A stretch of DNA of 64,000 nt from Acidobacteriota bacterium. GTDB taxonomy: Bacteria; Acidobacteriota; Holophagae; Acanthopleuribacterales; Acanthopleuribacteraceae. Each line of letters starts with the position of its first letter. Position 1 is the first letter of the stretch. Below the pieces are notes generated by a model that worked only from the letters and a program-made list of their open reading frames with translations, was not told where the DNA came from and made no database searches. Shown piece after piece: positions 55,518-63,910 of this stretch. The stretch spans positions 45,515 to 109,514 of the forward strand of contig PDUC01000028.1 in assembly GCA_002747255.1 (NCBI GenBank). Reading direction: 5' to 3'. The position numbers and the translations under genes are program-made.

Positions 55518-58500
55518 ATGACTTACGATCCCCAATCCGCCACCACCAAATTAACCCGTTTTTCACTGAAAAGACGCATCACCGTTCTGGTTCTCTTTAT
55601 GTCCGTACTGGTGGTGGGTGCTATCGCCACCAGGAACATTCCGCTGGAGCTGGTCCCGGCGGGTTACGCGCCTCAGTTTCTTCAGGTTAGAGTGCCCTGG
55701 CGGAATGCCCCCACACCTGAAGTCCTTGAAAAAGTGACACTGCCCCTGGAAGAAGAACTCAGTACGGTGCGCGGTTTAAGCGATATCAGTTCCTACACCC
55801 GGGTTGGTTTCTCCCAGGTTTTTCTGCGTTTTAAACTGGAAACAGATATGAATGTGGCTTACCGGGAGGTAAAAGACCGGGTTGAACGGGCCCGGCAGCA
55901 GTTCCCGTCGGATGTGGACCGCGTTTTCATCCGTAAAGACGATTCATCTGGTGTGCCTGTCTCTTTCATCGGCATTACCTACGACAGCTCACAAATCGAC
56001 GCCTACGATCTCATTCAAAAGGAAATCGTCCTGCCCTTCTCCAGAATTGACGGCGTTGCCACCGTCAACACGGAAGCACTGGAAGAAAAGGAAATTCTGA
56101 TCGAGCTGGATAAAGAACTGACCGAAGCCAACAATCTCAATATCTACGAACTCTCACAGGCTTTGAGTCAGGACAATTTCACCATGGCCAGCGGTCAGGT
56201 GAAGGATTCCGGTAAAAAATACCTGCTTCGCTCCATGGCACAGTATCGATCTCTGAAAGAACTTGAAAATAAAATGCTTTCGCCCACTGTGCGCCTGAAA
56301 GATGTGGCCACGATTAAGTACGAAGAGCTCGAAAAACGCTACATGCTGCGCGTTAACTCCAAACCGGCTGTGGCTGTACTGATTATGAAGGAAGGCGAAG
56401 CCAATACCGTCGAGATCTCCAAAAAAATCAAAGAAACCCTCAAACAAATACAAGCCAATCCCAGATTGGCCGATTTTGACATTAAATCCCTGTTCAATCA
56501 GGGCGAGGTTATAGAAGAATCCCTCTTTAACCTGGTGGACAGTGGGAAAATCGGTGGTCTGCTGGCCGCCATGGTTATGTTCCTCTTCCTGAGAAGGGTG
56601 CGAATGACCCTGATTATCGCGCTCTCCATTCCTCTAAGCCTGCTGATCGCTCTGGTGGTCATGTTCTTCGCCAATGAGTCCCTGAACATTCTGACCATGC
56701 TGGGTTTGGTTATTTGCGTCGGGTTGCTGGTGGACAACTCGGTTGTAGTGGCCGAGAATATTTTCAGACTGCACTCCGATGGGCTGGACCGCCGTCAGGC
56801 CTGTATTCAAGGGGCAAGTGAAATAGCATTGGCCATTACCATGGCGACACTCACAACGGTGGTCGTCTTCCTGCCCGTTTCACTGGTTAGCGGCCAAGGT
56901 CAGTTCTTTCTGATACGTCTGGCTATGCCCATTTCTGTTTCCCTGATCGCGTCACTCTTCATTGCGCTGGTTTTCGTTCCTCTTTCTGTTTTCATGGTAC
57001 TGCCTTCAAAAACCAGAACACCGAAATTCAAAGCACTGGATCGATGGCACCGCAAAGGCAATCTCATCCTTAAAGCGGGCTACGATCGCATTTTCGGACG
57101 AGCCAATAAGTTCTACAACAAACTGCTGGCCTTCTTCATGCGGCACCGCGTCGATCTGGTCATCATTCTGGTCACACTCTTCATTGCCACCTTCACCTTT
57201 GTCAAGGACAAGGTGCAGACCGTAGAGAAACAGGAAGAAGACGAAACCAACTTTCAAATTCACGTCTCCTCCAGCAATGAATACCATTTTGAAGAACTCA
57301 AAACGTACTTCCTCGAATGTGAAAAAGTACTGGAAAAGAAACAGGAACAATACAATCTGGAGGGCTTCATGGTACTGGCCTACAGCAGTGGAGGCCGAAT
57401 TGAAGGCTGGATGCCCAGAGGTAAAAAATCAGCGTTTACCGTCAAAGAAATCACCAAGGATATTGGCGAAAGCCTGCCCAAAAAGCCGGGAATCAAACTC
57501 TTCTACGGTGAAGACAACCAAATGCAGGATAACGATAAAAAGGATACGTTTGTGCTCCGGCTTGTCGGTGAAGATGCCGAAGCGCTGGAAGATGTTGCCA
57601 AAAGTATCGAACCCCTTTTTCTGGCTCAGCAAGGGGTGATTGGACTGAAGAAAGTGGGTGATGACGCACCCAGTGAAATGGCTTTTGTGGTTGACCGCGA
57701 TCAGGCCGCCATGAATCGCGTCAACCCTTCAGTCATTGCCGGCGTCATCAGTTACGCCATCATGGGGAGCACGCTTCCCAAATACAACGATAACGGCAAG
57801 CAAATTCCCGTTCGGGTACGCTACAAGGAAGAAAACAGGCAGAGCGTGGGCGATCTTGAAAACTTCCTGGTTCCCACAGATGACGGGAATGTCATCTCTC
57901 TGGAGAGCTTGACCAAAGTAGAAATGAGAAATGTCCGCAAGGGCGTTTTCAGGAGAAACAAGAAGGTCACACACTCGATGACCTTTGAACTGGAAGAAAA
58001 GAAGACCGAAGAAATCAAAAAACGCCTGAAAAATCTCATGACTCAGCTCGATCTTCCCGAAGGCATGACTTTCAGCACCGAAGATTCAAGTCAGAAGAAC
58101 CAGGACATCGAGAGCCTGCAATTTGCCATGCTCATTTCCACGCTGTTCATCTATTTCCTGATGGGATTCCTCTTCGAGAGTTTCATCCTGCCGCTCTCCA
58201 TCATTACCACCATTCCCCTGGCCGCTATCGGCGTGTTCTGGATTCACTTTGCCACCGGAAAAGATCTGGATTTCCTGGGATACGTGGGCATGATTCTACT
58301 GATCGGGGTTGTGGTCAACAACGGCATTGTGCTCATCGACTACGTCAACCGGCTCAGGGCCGACGGCATGTCGAGAACCAAAGCCATTCTGCATGCGGCC
58401 GATAAGCGCTTCAGACCCATTGTTATCACCGCTTTAACCACGGTAATCGGCATGATTCCACTCACGATCAGTGACCCCAACAGCCTGGGTATCAGCTACA

Positions 58501-58667
58501 AGAGTTTCGGGCTCACACTCATCGGCGGCATGACCACAGCCACCCTGCTGACGCTTTTAGTGGTTCCCGTCTTCTATACACTCTTCGACGATTGCCGCAA
58601 CTACTTCACCAACCTGCTGGGTCAGGCTCTCAGGAGAAAAGAAGCCCATAGGAAGGTACCTTCCTGA
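55518..58667 (+). CDS. RND efflux permease 2
   Basis: A second RND permease, 1049 residues, usual length, starting nine bases after the first. Helix 4 region GLLVDNSVVVAENIF and helix 10 region GVVVNNGIVLIDYVN are conserved. It is not a recent copy of permease 1; the two are clearly different in sequence. Two unlike RND genes behind one adaptor recall MdtB/MdtC, which form a mixed trimer. The substrate (drug, lipid or metal) cannot be told. Confidence 0.93.
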   Translation: MTYDPQSATTKLTRFSLKRRITVLVLFMSVLVVGAIATRNIPLELVPAGYAPQFLQVRVPWRNAPTPEVLEKVTLPLEEELSTVRGLSDISSYTRVGFSQVFLRFKLETDMNVAYREVKDRVERARQQFPSDVDRVFIRKDDSSGVPVSFIGITYDSSQIDAYDLIQKEIVLPFSRIDGVATVNTEALEEKEILIELDKELTEANNLNIYELSQALSQDNFTMASGQVKDSGKKYLLRSMAQYRSLKELENKMLSPTVRLKDVATIKYEELEKRYMLRVNSKPAVAVLIMKEGEANTVEISKKIKETLKQIQANPRLADFDIKSLFNQGEVIEESLFNLVDSGKIGGLLAAMVMFLFLRRVRMTLIIALSIPLSLLIALVVMFFANESLNILTMLGLVICVGLLVDNSVVVAENIFRLHSDGLDRRQACIQGASEIALAITMATLTTVVVFLPVSLVSGQGQFFLIRLAMPISVSLIASLFIALVFVPLSVFMVLPSKTRTPKFKALDRWHRKGNLILKAGYDRIFGRANKFYNKLLAFFMRHRVDLVIILVTLFIATFTFVKDKVQTVEKQEEDETNFQIHVSSSNEYHFEELKTYFLECEKVLEKKQEQYNLEGFMVLAYSSGGRIEGWMPRGKKSAFTVKEITKDIGESLPKKPGIKLFYGEDNQMQDNDKKDTFVLRLVGEDAEALEDVAKSIEPLFLAQQGVIGLKKVGDDAPSEMAFVVDRDQAAMNRVNPSVIAGVISYAIMGSTLPKYNDNGKQIPVRVRYKEENRQSVGDLENFLVPTDDGNVISLESLTKVEMRNVRKGVFRRNKKVTHSMTFELEEKKTEEIKKRLKNLMTQLDLPEGMTFSTEDSSQKNQDIESLQFAMLISTLFIYFLMGFLFESFILPLSIITTIPLAAIGVFWIHFATGKDLDFLGYVGMILLIGVVVNNGIVLIDYVNRLRADGMSRTKAILHAADKRFRPIVITALTTVIGMIPLTISDPNSLGISYKSFGLTLIGGMTTATLLTLLVVPVFYTLFDDCRNYFTNLLGQALRRKEAHRKVPS

Positions 58668-58685
58668 TGAAAAGAGTGTCGCGCG

Positions 58686-59084
58686 TTAATCAAGCGCGTT
58701 CAACAACTTGAGTTCGCATTGAAAAATGCGTTCATCTTTGGTAATCAGAATCAACCCCTCAATTTGAGCCTGAGCCACAAGCATGCGATCAAACGGGTCT
58801 CGATGGTGCTTGGGCAGCACACCAGCCTTTTCTGCGTGAACAAAATCGATGGGCAGCGGAAGAAAACCCTGGCTGACAACCACCTCACTCATAGACAGAT
58901 TCGGCAACTTGAGCTTGCCTATGCCCTTCTTGATTGACATCTCCCACAGAGAAACGGCACTGACATAGATTTCATTGTCCGCGTCAGCTATGATTCCCGA
59001 TGTTTTCTCACCCAGCATGGGGTCTTCCCTCAGCCACCACAGAAAAGGTTGTGTATCCAGTAAGTAGCGAGTCACCGGGAACAA
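58686..59084 (-). CDS. VapC-like PIN-domain toxin
   Basis: A 132-residue PIN-domain ribonuclease toxin. Acidic active-site residues are seen in YLLDTQPFLWWL, SLWEMSIK, DPFDRMLVAQA and LITKDERIF. It overlaps the antitoxin gene by about 13 bases, typical of toxin-antitoxin pairs. The start is TTG at 59084 or GTG at 59075; neither has a strong site, so coupling is likely. A 34-base piece of this gene occurs again at 59466-59499. Confidence 0.9.
   Translation of the reverse strand: MFPVTRYLLDTQPFLWWLREDPMLGEKTSGIIADADNEIYVSAVSLWEMSIKKGIGKLKLPNLSMSEVVVSQGFLPLPIDFVHAEKAGVLPKHHRDPFDRMLVAQAQIEGLILITKDERIFQCELKLLNALD
58896..58929. repeat. 34-bp direct repeat, copy 1 (inside the toxin gene)
   Basis: Identical over 34 bases to 59466-59499, same orientation. 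This copy codes for the GKLKLPNLS part of the PIN toxin. Confidence 0.85.
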
Positions 59085-59320
59085 CCCTTAAAGTCTTCTA
59101 TGATTTCACCAGGCGTGTCGTCAAAATCATCCGCCATCCATACCTTGCCCTTCAATAGGCCCGGCTTTCTTGATGCCGACTTGGGTTGATAAGGAATTAA
59201 CTCCAAATGAGGTTTGCCAGCCTTGGCAATAATCACCCGTTCACCTTTAAGAACCCTCTCTGCTAAAGCCGATAACTGACTCTTCGCTTCATGCATATTA
59301 ACCTGCACCTTGCACCTCAC
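59072..59320 (-). CDS. Phd/YefM-type antitoxin
   Basis: An 82-residue antitoxin. The N-terminal DNA-binding part reads VNMHEAKSQLSALAERVLKGE, typical of Phd/YefM; the C-terminal part (LKGKVWMADDFDDTP) would bind and neutralise the toxin. Start GTG at 59320; GTG at 59308 is an alternative. A 15-base palindrome lies just upstream (59336-59350). Confidence 0.88.
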   Translation of the reverse strand: MRCKVQVNMHEAKSQLSALAERVLKGERVIIAKAGKPHLELIPYQPKSASRKPGLLKGKVWMADDFDDTPGEIIEDFKGCSR

Positions 59321-59335
59321 CAGGTCTTAGACTAG

Positions 59336-59350
59336 TTTAGCTAAGCTAAA
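59336..59350. promoter_or_regulatory. Palindromic operator candidate of the toxin-antitoxin operon
   Basis: TTTAGCT-A-AGCTAAA, a perfect 7-bp inverted repeat with a one-base centre, 16 bases upstream of the antitoxin start. Phd/YefM proteins bind such palindromes to repress their own operon, so autoregulation is expected. Confidence 0.55.
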
Positions 59351-59465
59351 AATAATTTATTGGGTCGTTCAATGCAAGGTTTTGTAGCGTTTTCAGCGGA
59401 GTTTCAACTGCGTTCCGTTTATTTACAAAGGTTTCTGTCTTTTTTTGCTTAACCTCACGCGTGAT

Positions 59466-59499
59466 CAGATTCGGCAACTTGAGCTTGCCTATGCCCTTC
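59466..59499. repeat. 34-bp direct repeat, copy 2 (toxin gene remnant)
   Basis: Exact copy of 58896-58929, outside the toxin gene and upstream of its antitoxin. On the minus strand it still reads KGIGKLKLPNL in an open but otherwise unrelated frame. Best read as a leftover of a second, lost toxin gene or a recombination scar. Confidence 0.75.
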
Positions 59500-59597
59500 G
59501 GAACCCTGTCCATCTGGCCATTTACCTGAAGAACCTTATTCTTTTGCGTGAATAGCGTGTTATGATCTGGTGGAAATAAAAAATCGGGGGTTCTAAC

Positions 59598-60107
59598 ATG
59601 AGCAACCAACTCAATCCAAAATGGATTGGCTCCATGCAGAAGAATTTCACCACCACCTGGAAGTTCCGACTGATTCTATGCAGAATTCTGCCCATGGGTT
59701 TTCTCTCCGGAATGAAAGTCCGGCAGCTGGATGAAGAGCGCTGTGTGGTTACGGTTCCCTACAGGTGGATCAACAAGAACCCCTTCCGATCCACCTTCTG
59801 GGCGGTTCTGGGAATGGCGGCAGAAATGAGTTCAGGTGCGCTGTTGGCCATGTACACGTTTCGTCAAAAACCCTCCATCGCCATGCTGATCGTGGGTACA
59901 ACCGCCAAGTTCATCAAGAAAGCCCAGGGCGTGACCACTTTCACCTGCACGGACGGTCTCAAAGTGAGAAAGGCCATAGAAAAAACCCTCGAGACAGGTG
60001 AACCGGAGTGCGTTGAATGCCTGGTCACGGGCAAAGACAAACACGGCAACGACGTGGCCGAATTCACCTTTATGTGGTCGGTTAAGGCCAGATCCGGCAA
60101 AGGGTGA
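59598..60107 (+). CDS. DUF4442 hotdog-fold thioesterase-like protein
   Basis: A 169-residue protein of the DUF4442 group of hotdog-fold acyl-CoA thioesterase relatives. The pattern VRQLDEERCVVTVPYRWINKNPFRSTFWAVLGMAAEMSSGA is typical (helix over sheet), then a second strand set VTTFTCTDGL. Its substrate is unknown. It is the first gene of a run with a DUF493 protein and a membrane ligase. The ATG at 59598 has a GGGGGTTCTAAC upstream. Confidence 0.85.
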   Translation: MSNQLNPKWIGSMQKNFTTTWKFRLILCRILPMGFLSGMKVRQLDEERCVVTVPYRWINKNPFRSTFWAVLGMAAEMSSGALLAMYTFRQKPSIAMLIVGTTAKFIKKAQGVTTFTCTDGLKVRKAIEKTLETGEPECVECLVTGKDKHGNDVAEFTFMWSVKARSGKG

Positions 60108-60133
60108 ACGCCAGCAGGAAAAGGTATAACATA

Positions 60134-60442
60134 ATGACAAAAAACCAAAGAGATCAACTTCAGGAAAGCAACACAAAATCTGAGAAAGTAGAACTGGAAT
60201 TTCCGTTAACCTACGCTTTTAAAGTGTTTGTCGATCCGCGTACAGTAAAAGAAGAAAGCCTCTACCAACTCGTTATTTCACTTTTAAACCGGCCTGGCTG
60301 CGTTAAAAGCAGCGCCACAAAGAGCTCTAAAACCGGGAAATACCTCAGCTACACACTCAACGTGGCACTGGAGAATCGCACTGAAATGGAGAATCTCTAC
60401 AACGCCTTCAAGCAGCTGCACGGAGTGAAGTATCTCTTGTGA
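60134..60442 (+). CDS. DUF493 (YbeD-like) family protein
   Basis: A 102-residue protein matching the DUF493/YbeD family, a ferredoxin-like alpha-beta fold: VELEFPLTYAFKVFVD at the start, and KYLSYTLNVALENRTEMENLYNAF later. In E. coli the relative YbeD lies near lipoate genes; function is not settled. The start was placed at 60134 because AGGAAAAGG precedes it. Overlaps the next gene by four bases. Confidence 0.82.
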   Translation: MTKNQRDQLQESNTKSEKVELEFPLTYAFKVFVDPRTVKEESLYQLVISLLNRPGCVKSSATKSSKTGKYLSYTLNVALENRTEMENLYNAFKQLHGVKYLL

Positions 60443-62016
60443 GCAAAACCGTCGGCTGGAGTCTCTTCGCGCTGGGTCTGGTGATCCAGCTTCCCTTTTT
60501 TGATTCCGTCTACCTGCTCCCCAAATTACTGCTGCTTTCATGCGCAATCGCTGTCCTGTTCCTGTCGGGTGAACTCACAAAAAGAGCCGTTCCCCTGTGG
60601 ATCTTCACCCCCGTTGTCTGGGCTGTGCTCTCTCTGCTCTGGAGCCCTGACCGCGCAATGGGCCTTTCCAAACTGGCTCTTTTCAGTGTGCTCCTGCTGC
60701 CCCTTTCCTTCCAGCTGAAGGGCTGCCATAAAACAGCTCAAAAAGCCCTTCTCGCGGCGGCCTGGATCACCATGTCTGTTGGTTTTTTGCAGCATTTAAA
60801 CATCCCCGTCCTGCCCGTTGAAACCCCTGGCATTACAAGCAGCACGTTTGGCAACGTCTGGCTGTCTTCCATGTTCATCCTGCTCTGCCTGTGGTTTCTG
60901 CCGCTTAAAGAAACCAGAAAAATTCACATCGTCGCCATGATGCTCTACATCCTGCTGAGCGGAAGCACGAGTGTGCTGCTCGGATTGGGCTATTGGCTCA
61001 TCACCACCTGCCACCGTCAGCTTCCAGGGGGCGCGTTTAGCGCCGTAACCCTGATCATCCTGCTTGCGACCGCAACTGTTTTCGCTTTCGCCTACCCCAA
61101 ACAGCTCACTTCCTACCTTGTCAATCCGGATCGTTATGTGCGGGAATACAGCCGGCAAAGCCATTTAATCGCGAGCCGGGATCAGGTCTTCAAGGGCAAG
61201 TCCCTCAGCGCCATGACCCGAATTATTCTATGGAAGAACAGTTTGCAAATGATCCGGGAAAAACCCCTTTCGGGATTTGGAGTGGGACAGTTTCGAGTTC
61301 AATACCCGCGATTCAGTCAATCAGCGCATACGGACTTCAACTTAAACGGTATGTACCGCCCCGTCTCCACCCACAACTTCCTGCTGACGGGTGCCGTTGA
61401 ATTGGGCCTTGTCTGGCTGGTAGGTGTGCTTTGCTGCTTGTTCTACCTGCAAAAAAACATCCGGCAACCCGCCCACCGCCACGCCTTGCTGTTTATAGTT
61501 TGGGTATCCCTCATTCAACCGCTCTACCTAACCCTGCCGCTGTGGTCACTACTCATCCTGACCCAAACACAAGTTAAACAAAAAAATGATGTTAAACTAC
61601 CCCAATACCTACAGGCGTTCATCCTGATAGCGGTCTTGTTCAATTACCTCGCTCTCAGCCTTGAAGACATACAATACAAAGCAGCCCAATCCAAAATGCA
61701 GAGCCAACAAGTCCCCAGCCGTTTCCCCCAACGCAAAGCGGAACTCTGCTACAGAGAGGGAAACAATCAAAAAGCCTTCGAGCTCTTTCAAAAGGCACTT
61801 AAAAGCGATCCCTACAGCCCCGAACTACTCTACAACAGCCTTCAAAGCTCCAACCTCTCAGAAACTGAAAAATCAGCCAGGAAAGCGAAACTAAAAAATG
61901 CCTTCCCCTTCTTCAGACCGCTGATAAAAAGCCCTAAAACATCAGACCACTGCGAAAAACACAAAAAAAACAAAGACCTGCAAGACCCACTGACCAACAT
62001 CAGAATCCACGAATAA
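60439..62016 (+). CDS. O-antigen ligase/polymerase-like membrane protein
   Basis: A 525-residue inner-membrane protein with about ten to twelve hydrophobic segments. The Wzy_C/WaaL-type region is at residues about 260-320: RIILWKNSLQMIREKPLSGFGVGQF, then YRPVSTHNFLL with the conserved His. Such proteins join O-antigen or other sugar chains to lipid carriers. The last 100 residues are soluble, Lys-rich and contain a TPR-like stretch (YREGNNQKAFELFQKALKSDPYSPELLY). Start is GTG at 60439, overlapping DUF493. No sugar transferase genes are nearby. Confidence 0.83.
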   Translation: MSKTVGWSLFALGLVIQLPFFDSVYLLPKLLLLSCAIAVLFLSGELTKRAVPLWIFTPVVWAVLSLLWSPDRAMGLSKLALFSVLLLPLSFQLKGCHKTAQKALLAAAWITMSVGFLQHLNIPVLPVETPGITSSTFGNVWLSSMFILLCLWFLPLKETRKIHIVAMMLYILLSGSTSVLLGLGYWLITTCHRQLPGGAFSAVTLIILLATATVFAFAYPKQLTSYLVNPDRYVREYSRQSHLIASRDQVFKGKSLSAMTRIILWKNSLQMIREKPLSGFGVGQFRVQYPRFSQSAHTDFNLNGMYRPVSTHNFLLTGAVELGLVWLVGVLCCLFYLQKNIRQPAHRHALLFIVWVSLIQPLYLTLPLWSLLILTQTQVKQKNDVKLPQYLQAFILIAVLFNYLALSLEDIQYKAAQSKMQSQQVPSRFPQRKAELCYREGNNQKAFELFQKALKSDPYSPELLYNSLQSSNLSETEKSARKAKLKNAFPFFRPLIKSPKTSDHCEKHKKNKDLQDPLTNIRIHE

Positions 62017-62559
62017 TCCCGTTATACAGAAAAACCCTCTCCATTTAACCCAATCTCACCTGCCTTTTGATGCCATATAAAGTATCACCGTCCTTACTAT
62101 GAGTCCATTTGAGAGAACTATTCAAAAAAGGGAAAAAATAGTTGACGTCATACAGTTTCGTTGCTCCTTTCAATACTTTCAGATACTTTTCGCCTTTTTT
62201 CCGGCTCTTGCAGGGCTGTCTGAGCGAAACGAAACGTTAAATGAAGATCTGTTTTTTCTTCCATGAACAAGCTGCCTGATCGTATCCTGGCATCTTTCCA
62301 TCGTTGCCAATACCTAAAAAACGGACACATACTGCTGCTAGATATTACCTCCTCGAGGGGATAAATCATGAGAAGCTATTGTCCAAAAATGCCGCATAAA
62401 ACAACGTTTTTCACATCGAAACGGCACGCACAGGTCTTTGTTTACACAATATACAGTACAAATAAGGAATTGCGTTAAAGAAGCCTGTCTTATGCTACGC
62501 TTCATCATGAACCGCATGGCATCACGATATTGAGTTCATCCATTGGCATAGAGAGAAGG
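62017..62559. other. Region between the ligase gene and the CRISPR array
   Basis: About 540 bases with only short frames. A minus-strand frame of 73 codons at 62148-62369 shows no family features and is probably not real. No cas gene remnant was recognised. Confidence 0.45.
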
Positions 62560-63910
62560 ATCGCAATCTCTTTATTCAGGTAAGCTTGGTTCACAAGAGA
62601 AATTACTCAAAGTCTTGCCCATGCAGGATGAGTCGTAATCCCTTTGTTCAGGTCAGTTTGGTTCACCAGTGAGCTTTGGTATAAAAGGCCCACAACAACC
62701 TATTACTGTCGTAATCCCTTTGTTCAGGTCAGATTGGTTCACAAGGGCCGTGCTGCGGCCCAAGTCGCCTTGGAAAAGGCGAGTCGTAATCCCTTTGTTC
62801 AGGTCAGATTGGTTCACTCAGGTATTCGCAAATTCGATTTACCTTTAAAAAAGAGTCGTAATCCCTTTGTTCAGGGCAGATTGGTTCACACGATACGTTT
62901 GACAGATCAGACGTGTTTTTAGAGACGTCGTAATCCCTTTGTTCAGGTCAGATTGGTTCACAGGCGTCAAATGGAAGGCAGTCGATCCCTATTCTGTTGT
63001 CGTAATCCCTTTGTTCAGGTCAGATTGGTTCACTGCAAATTGGAAAGTCGTAAGGAAGCCAAAATGAGCGGTCGTAATCCCTTTGTTCAGGTCAGATTGG
63101 TTCACTTCACCTGACTACTCCCAAAATGAAATTACTTCTAAAATAGGTCGTAATCCCTTTGTTCAGGTCAGATTGGTTCACACAACACTTCAGCTCGATG
63201 CCTCAACCGCTCCTGTTAATGGTAGTCGTAATCCCTTTGTTCAGGTCAGATTGGTTCACTAAGACTCAGGTATATTGACGAAAGGGTGGAATACGTCGTA
63301 ATCCCTTTGTTCAAGTCAGATTGGTTCACGCGCCGAAAAAGCAGCTGCTTTGCTTGCCGATCATCGAGTCGTAATCCCTTTGTTCAGGTCAGATTGGTTC
63401 ACTCGATGTAATTTGCGAGCAATGAACGCACTACTCCAACTGTCGTAATCCCTTTGTTCAGGTCAGATTGGTTCACATCAGCATCCTTGGGAGGAAAACA
63501 CCCTGTCTTGTAGTCGTAATCCCTTTGTTCAGGTCAGATTGGTTCACCAGGCTATCAGATAAAAATCAAAGCTGAATTAGCAGGATTAGTCGTAATCCCT
63601 TTGTTCAGGTCAGATTGGTTCACAGAGTACTGGGGGCTTGTTGAGTGTGGTGGGGATGAGTCGTAATCCCTTTGTTCAGGTCAGATTGGTTCACGGGGAT
63701 GTGCGTAACAATAATAATGGCGGTTCTCCGTCGTAATCCCTTTGTTCAGGTCAGATTGGTTCACCAGAGAATGAAGGAAGAAAGGGATGGCTGATGTCAG
63801 TCGTAATCCCTTTGTTCAGGTCAGATTGGTTCACCCCCTCAACCTTGAGGGGATTTATGGGGTTCCCGTCCGCGGGTCGTAATCCCTTTGTTCAGGTCAG
63901 ATTGGTTCAC
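62560..63910 (-). CRISPR. CRISPR array, 19 repeats, 18 spacers
   Basis: Repeat unit of 35 bases, beginning GTCGTAATCC and ending ATTGGTTCAC on the plus strand. Starts are at 62560, 62632, 62708, 62783, 62855, 62927, 62999, 63071, 63147, 63225, 63295, 63368, 63442, 63513, 63589, 63660, 63730, 63800 and 63876. Spacers are 37, 41, 40, 37, 37, 37, 37, 41, 43, 35, 38, 39, 36, 41, 36, 35, 35 and 41 bases, all different. The first repeat has six changes, the second one (A to T), the fifth GGTC to GGGC, the eleventh CAGG to CAAG. Decay at the left marks the trailer end, so I infer minus-strand transcription. The reverse complement ends GGGATTACGAC, resembling the 8-base 3' handle of type I/III repeats. 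No cas genes are in the window. Confidence 0.97.

Noticed and set aside
62148-62369. Small minus-strand frame between the ligase gene and the CRISPR array, considered as a cas or transposase fragment
   Set aside because: No motif of Cas proteins or transposases could be recognised and there is no good ribosome-binding site.
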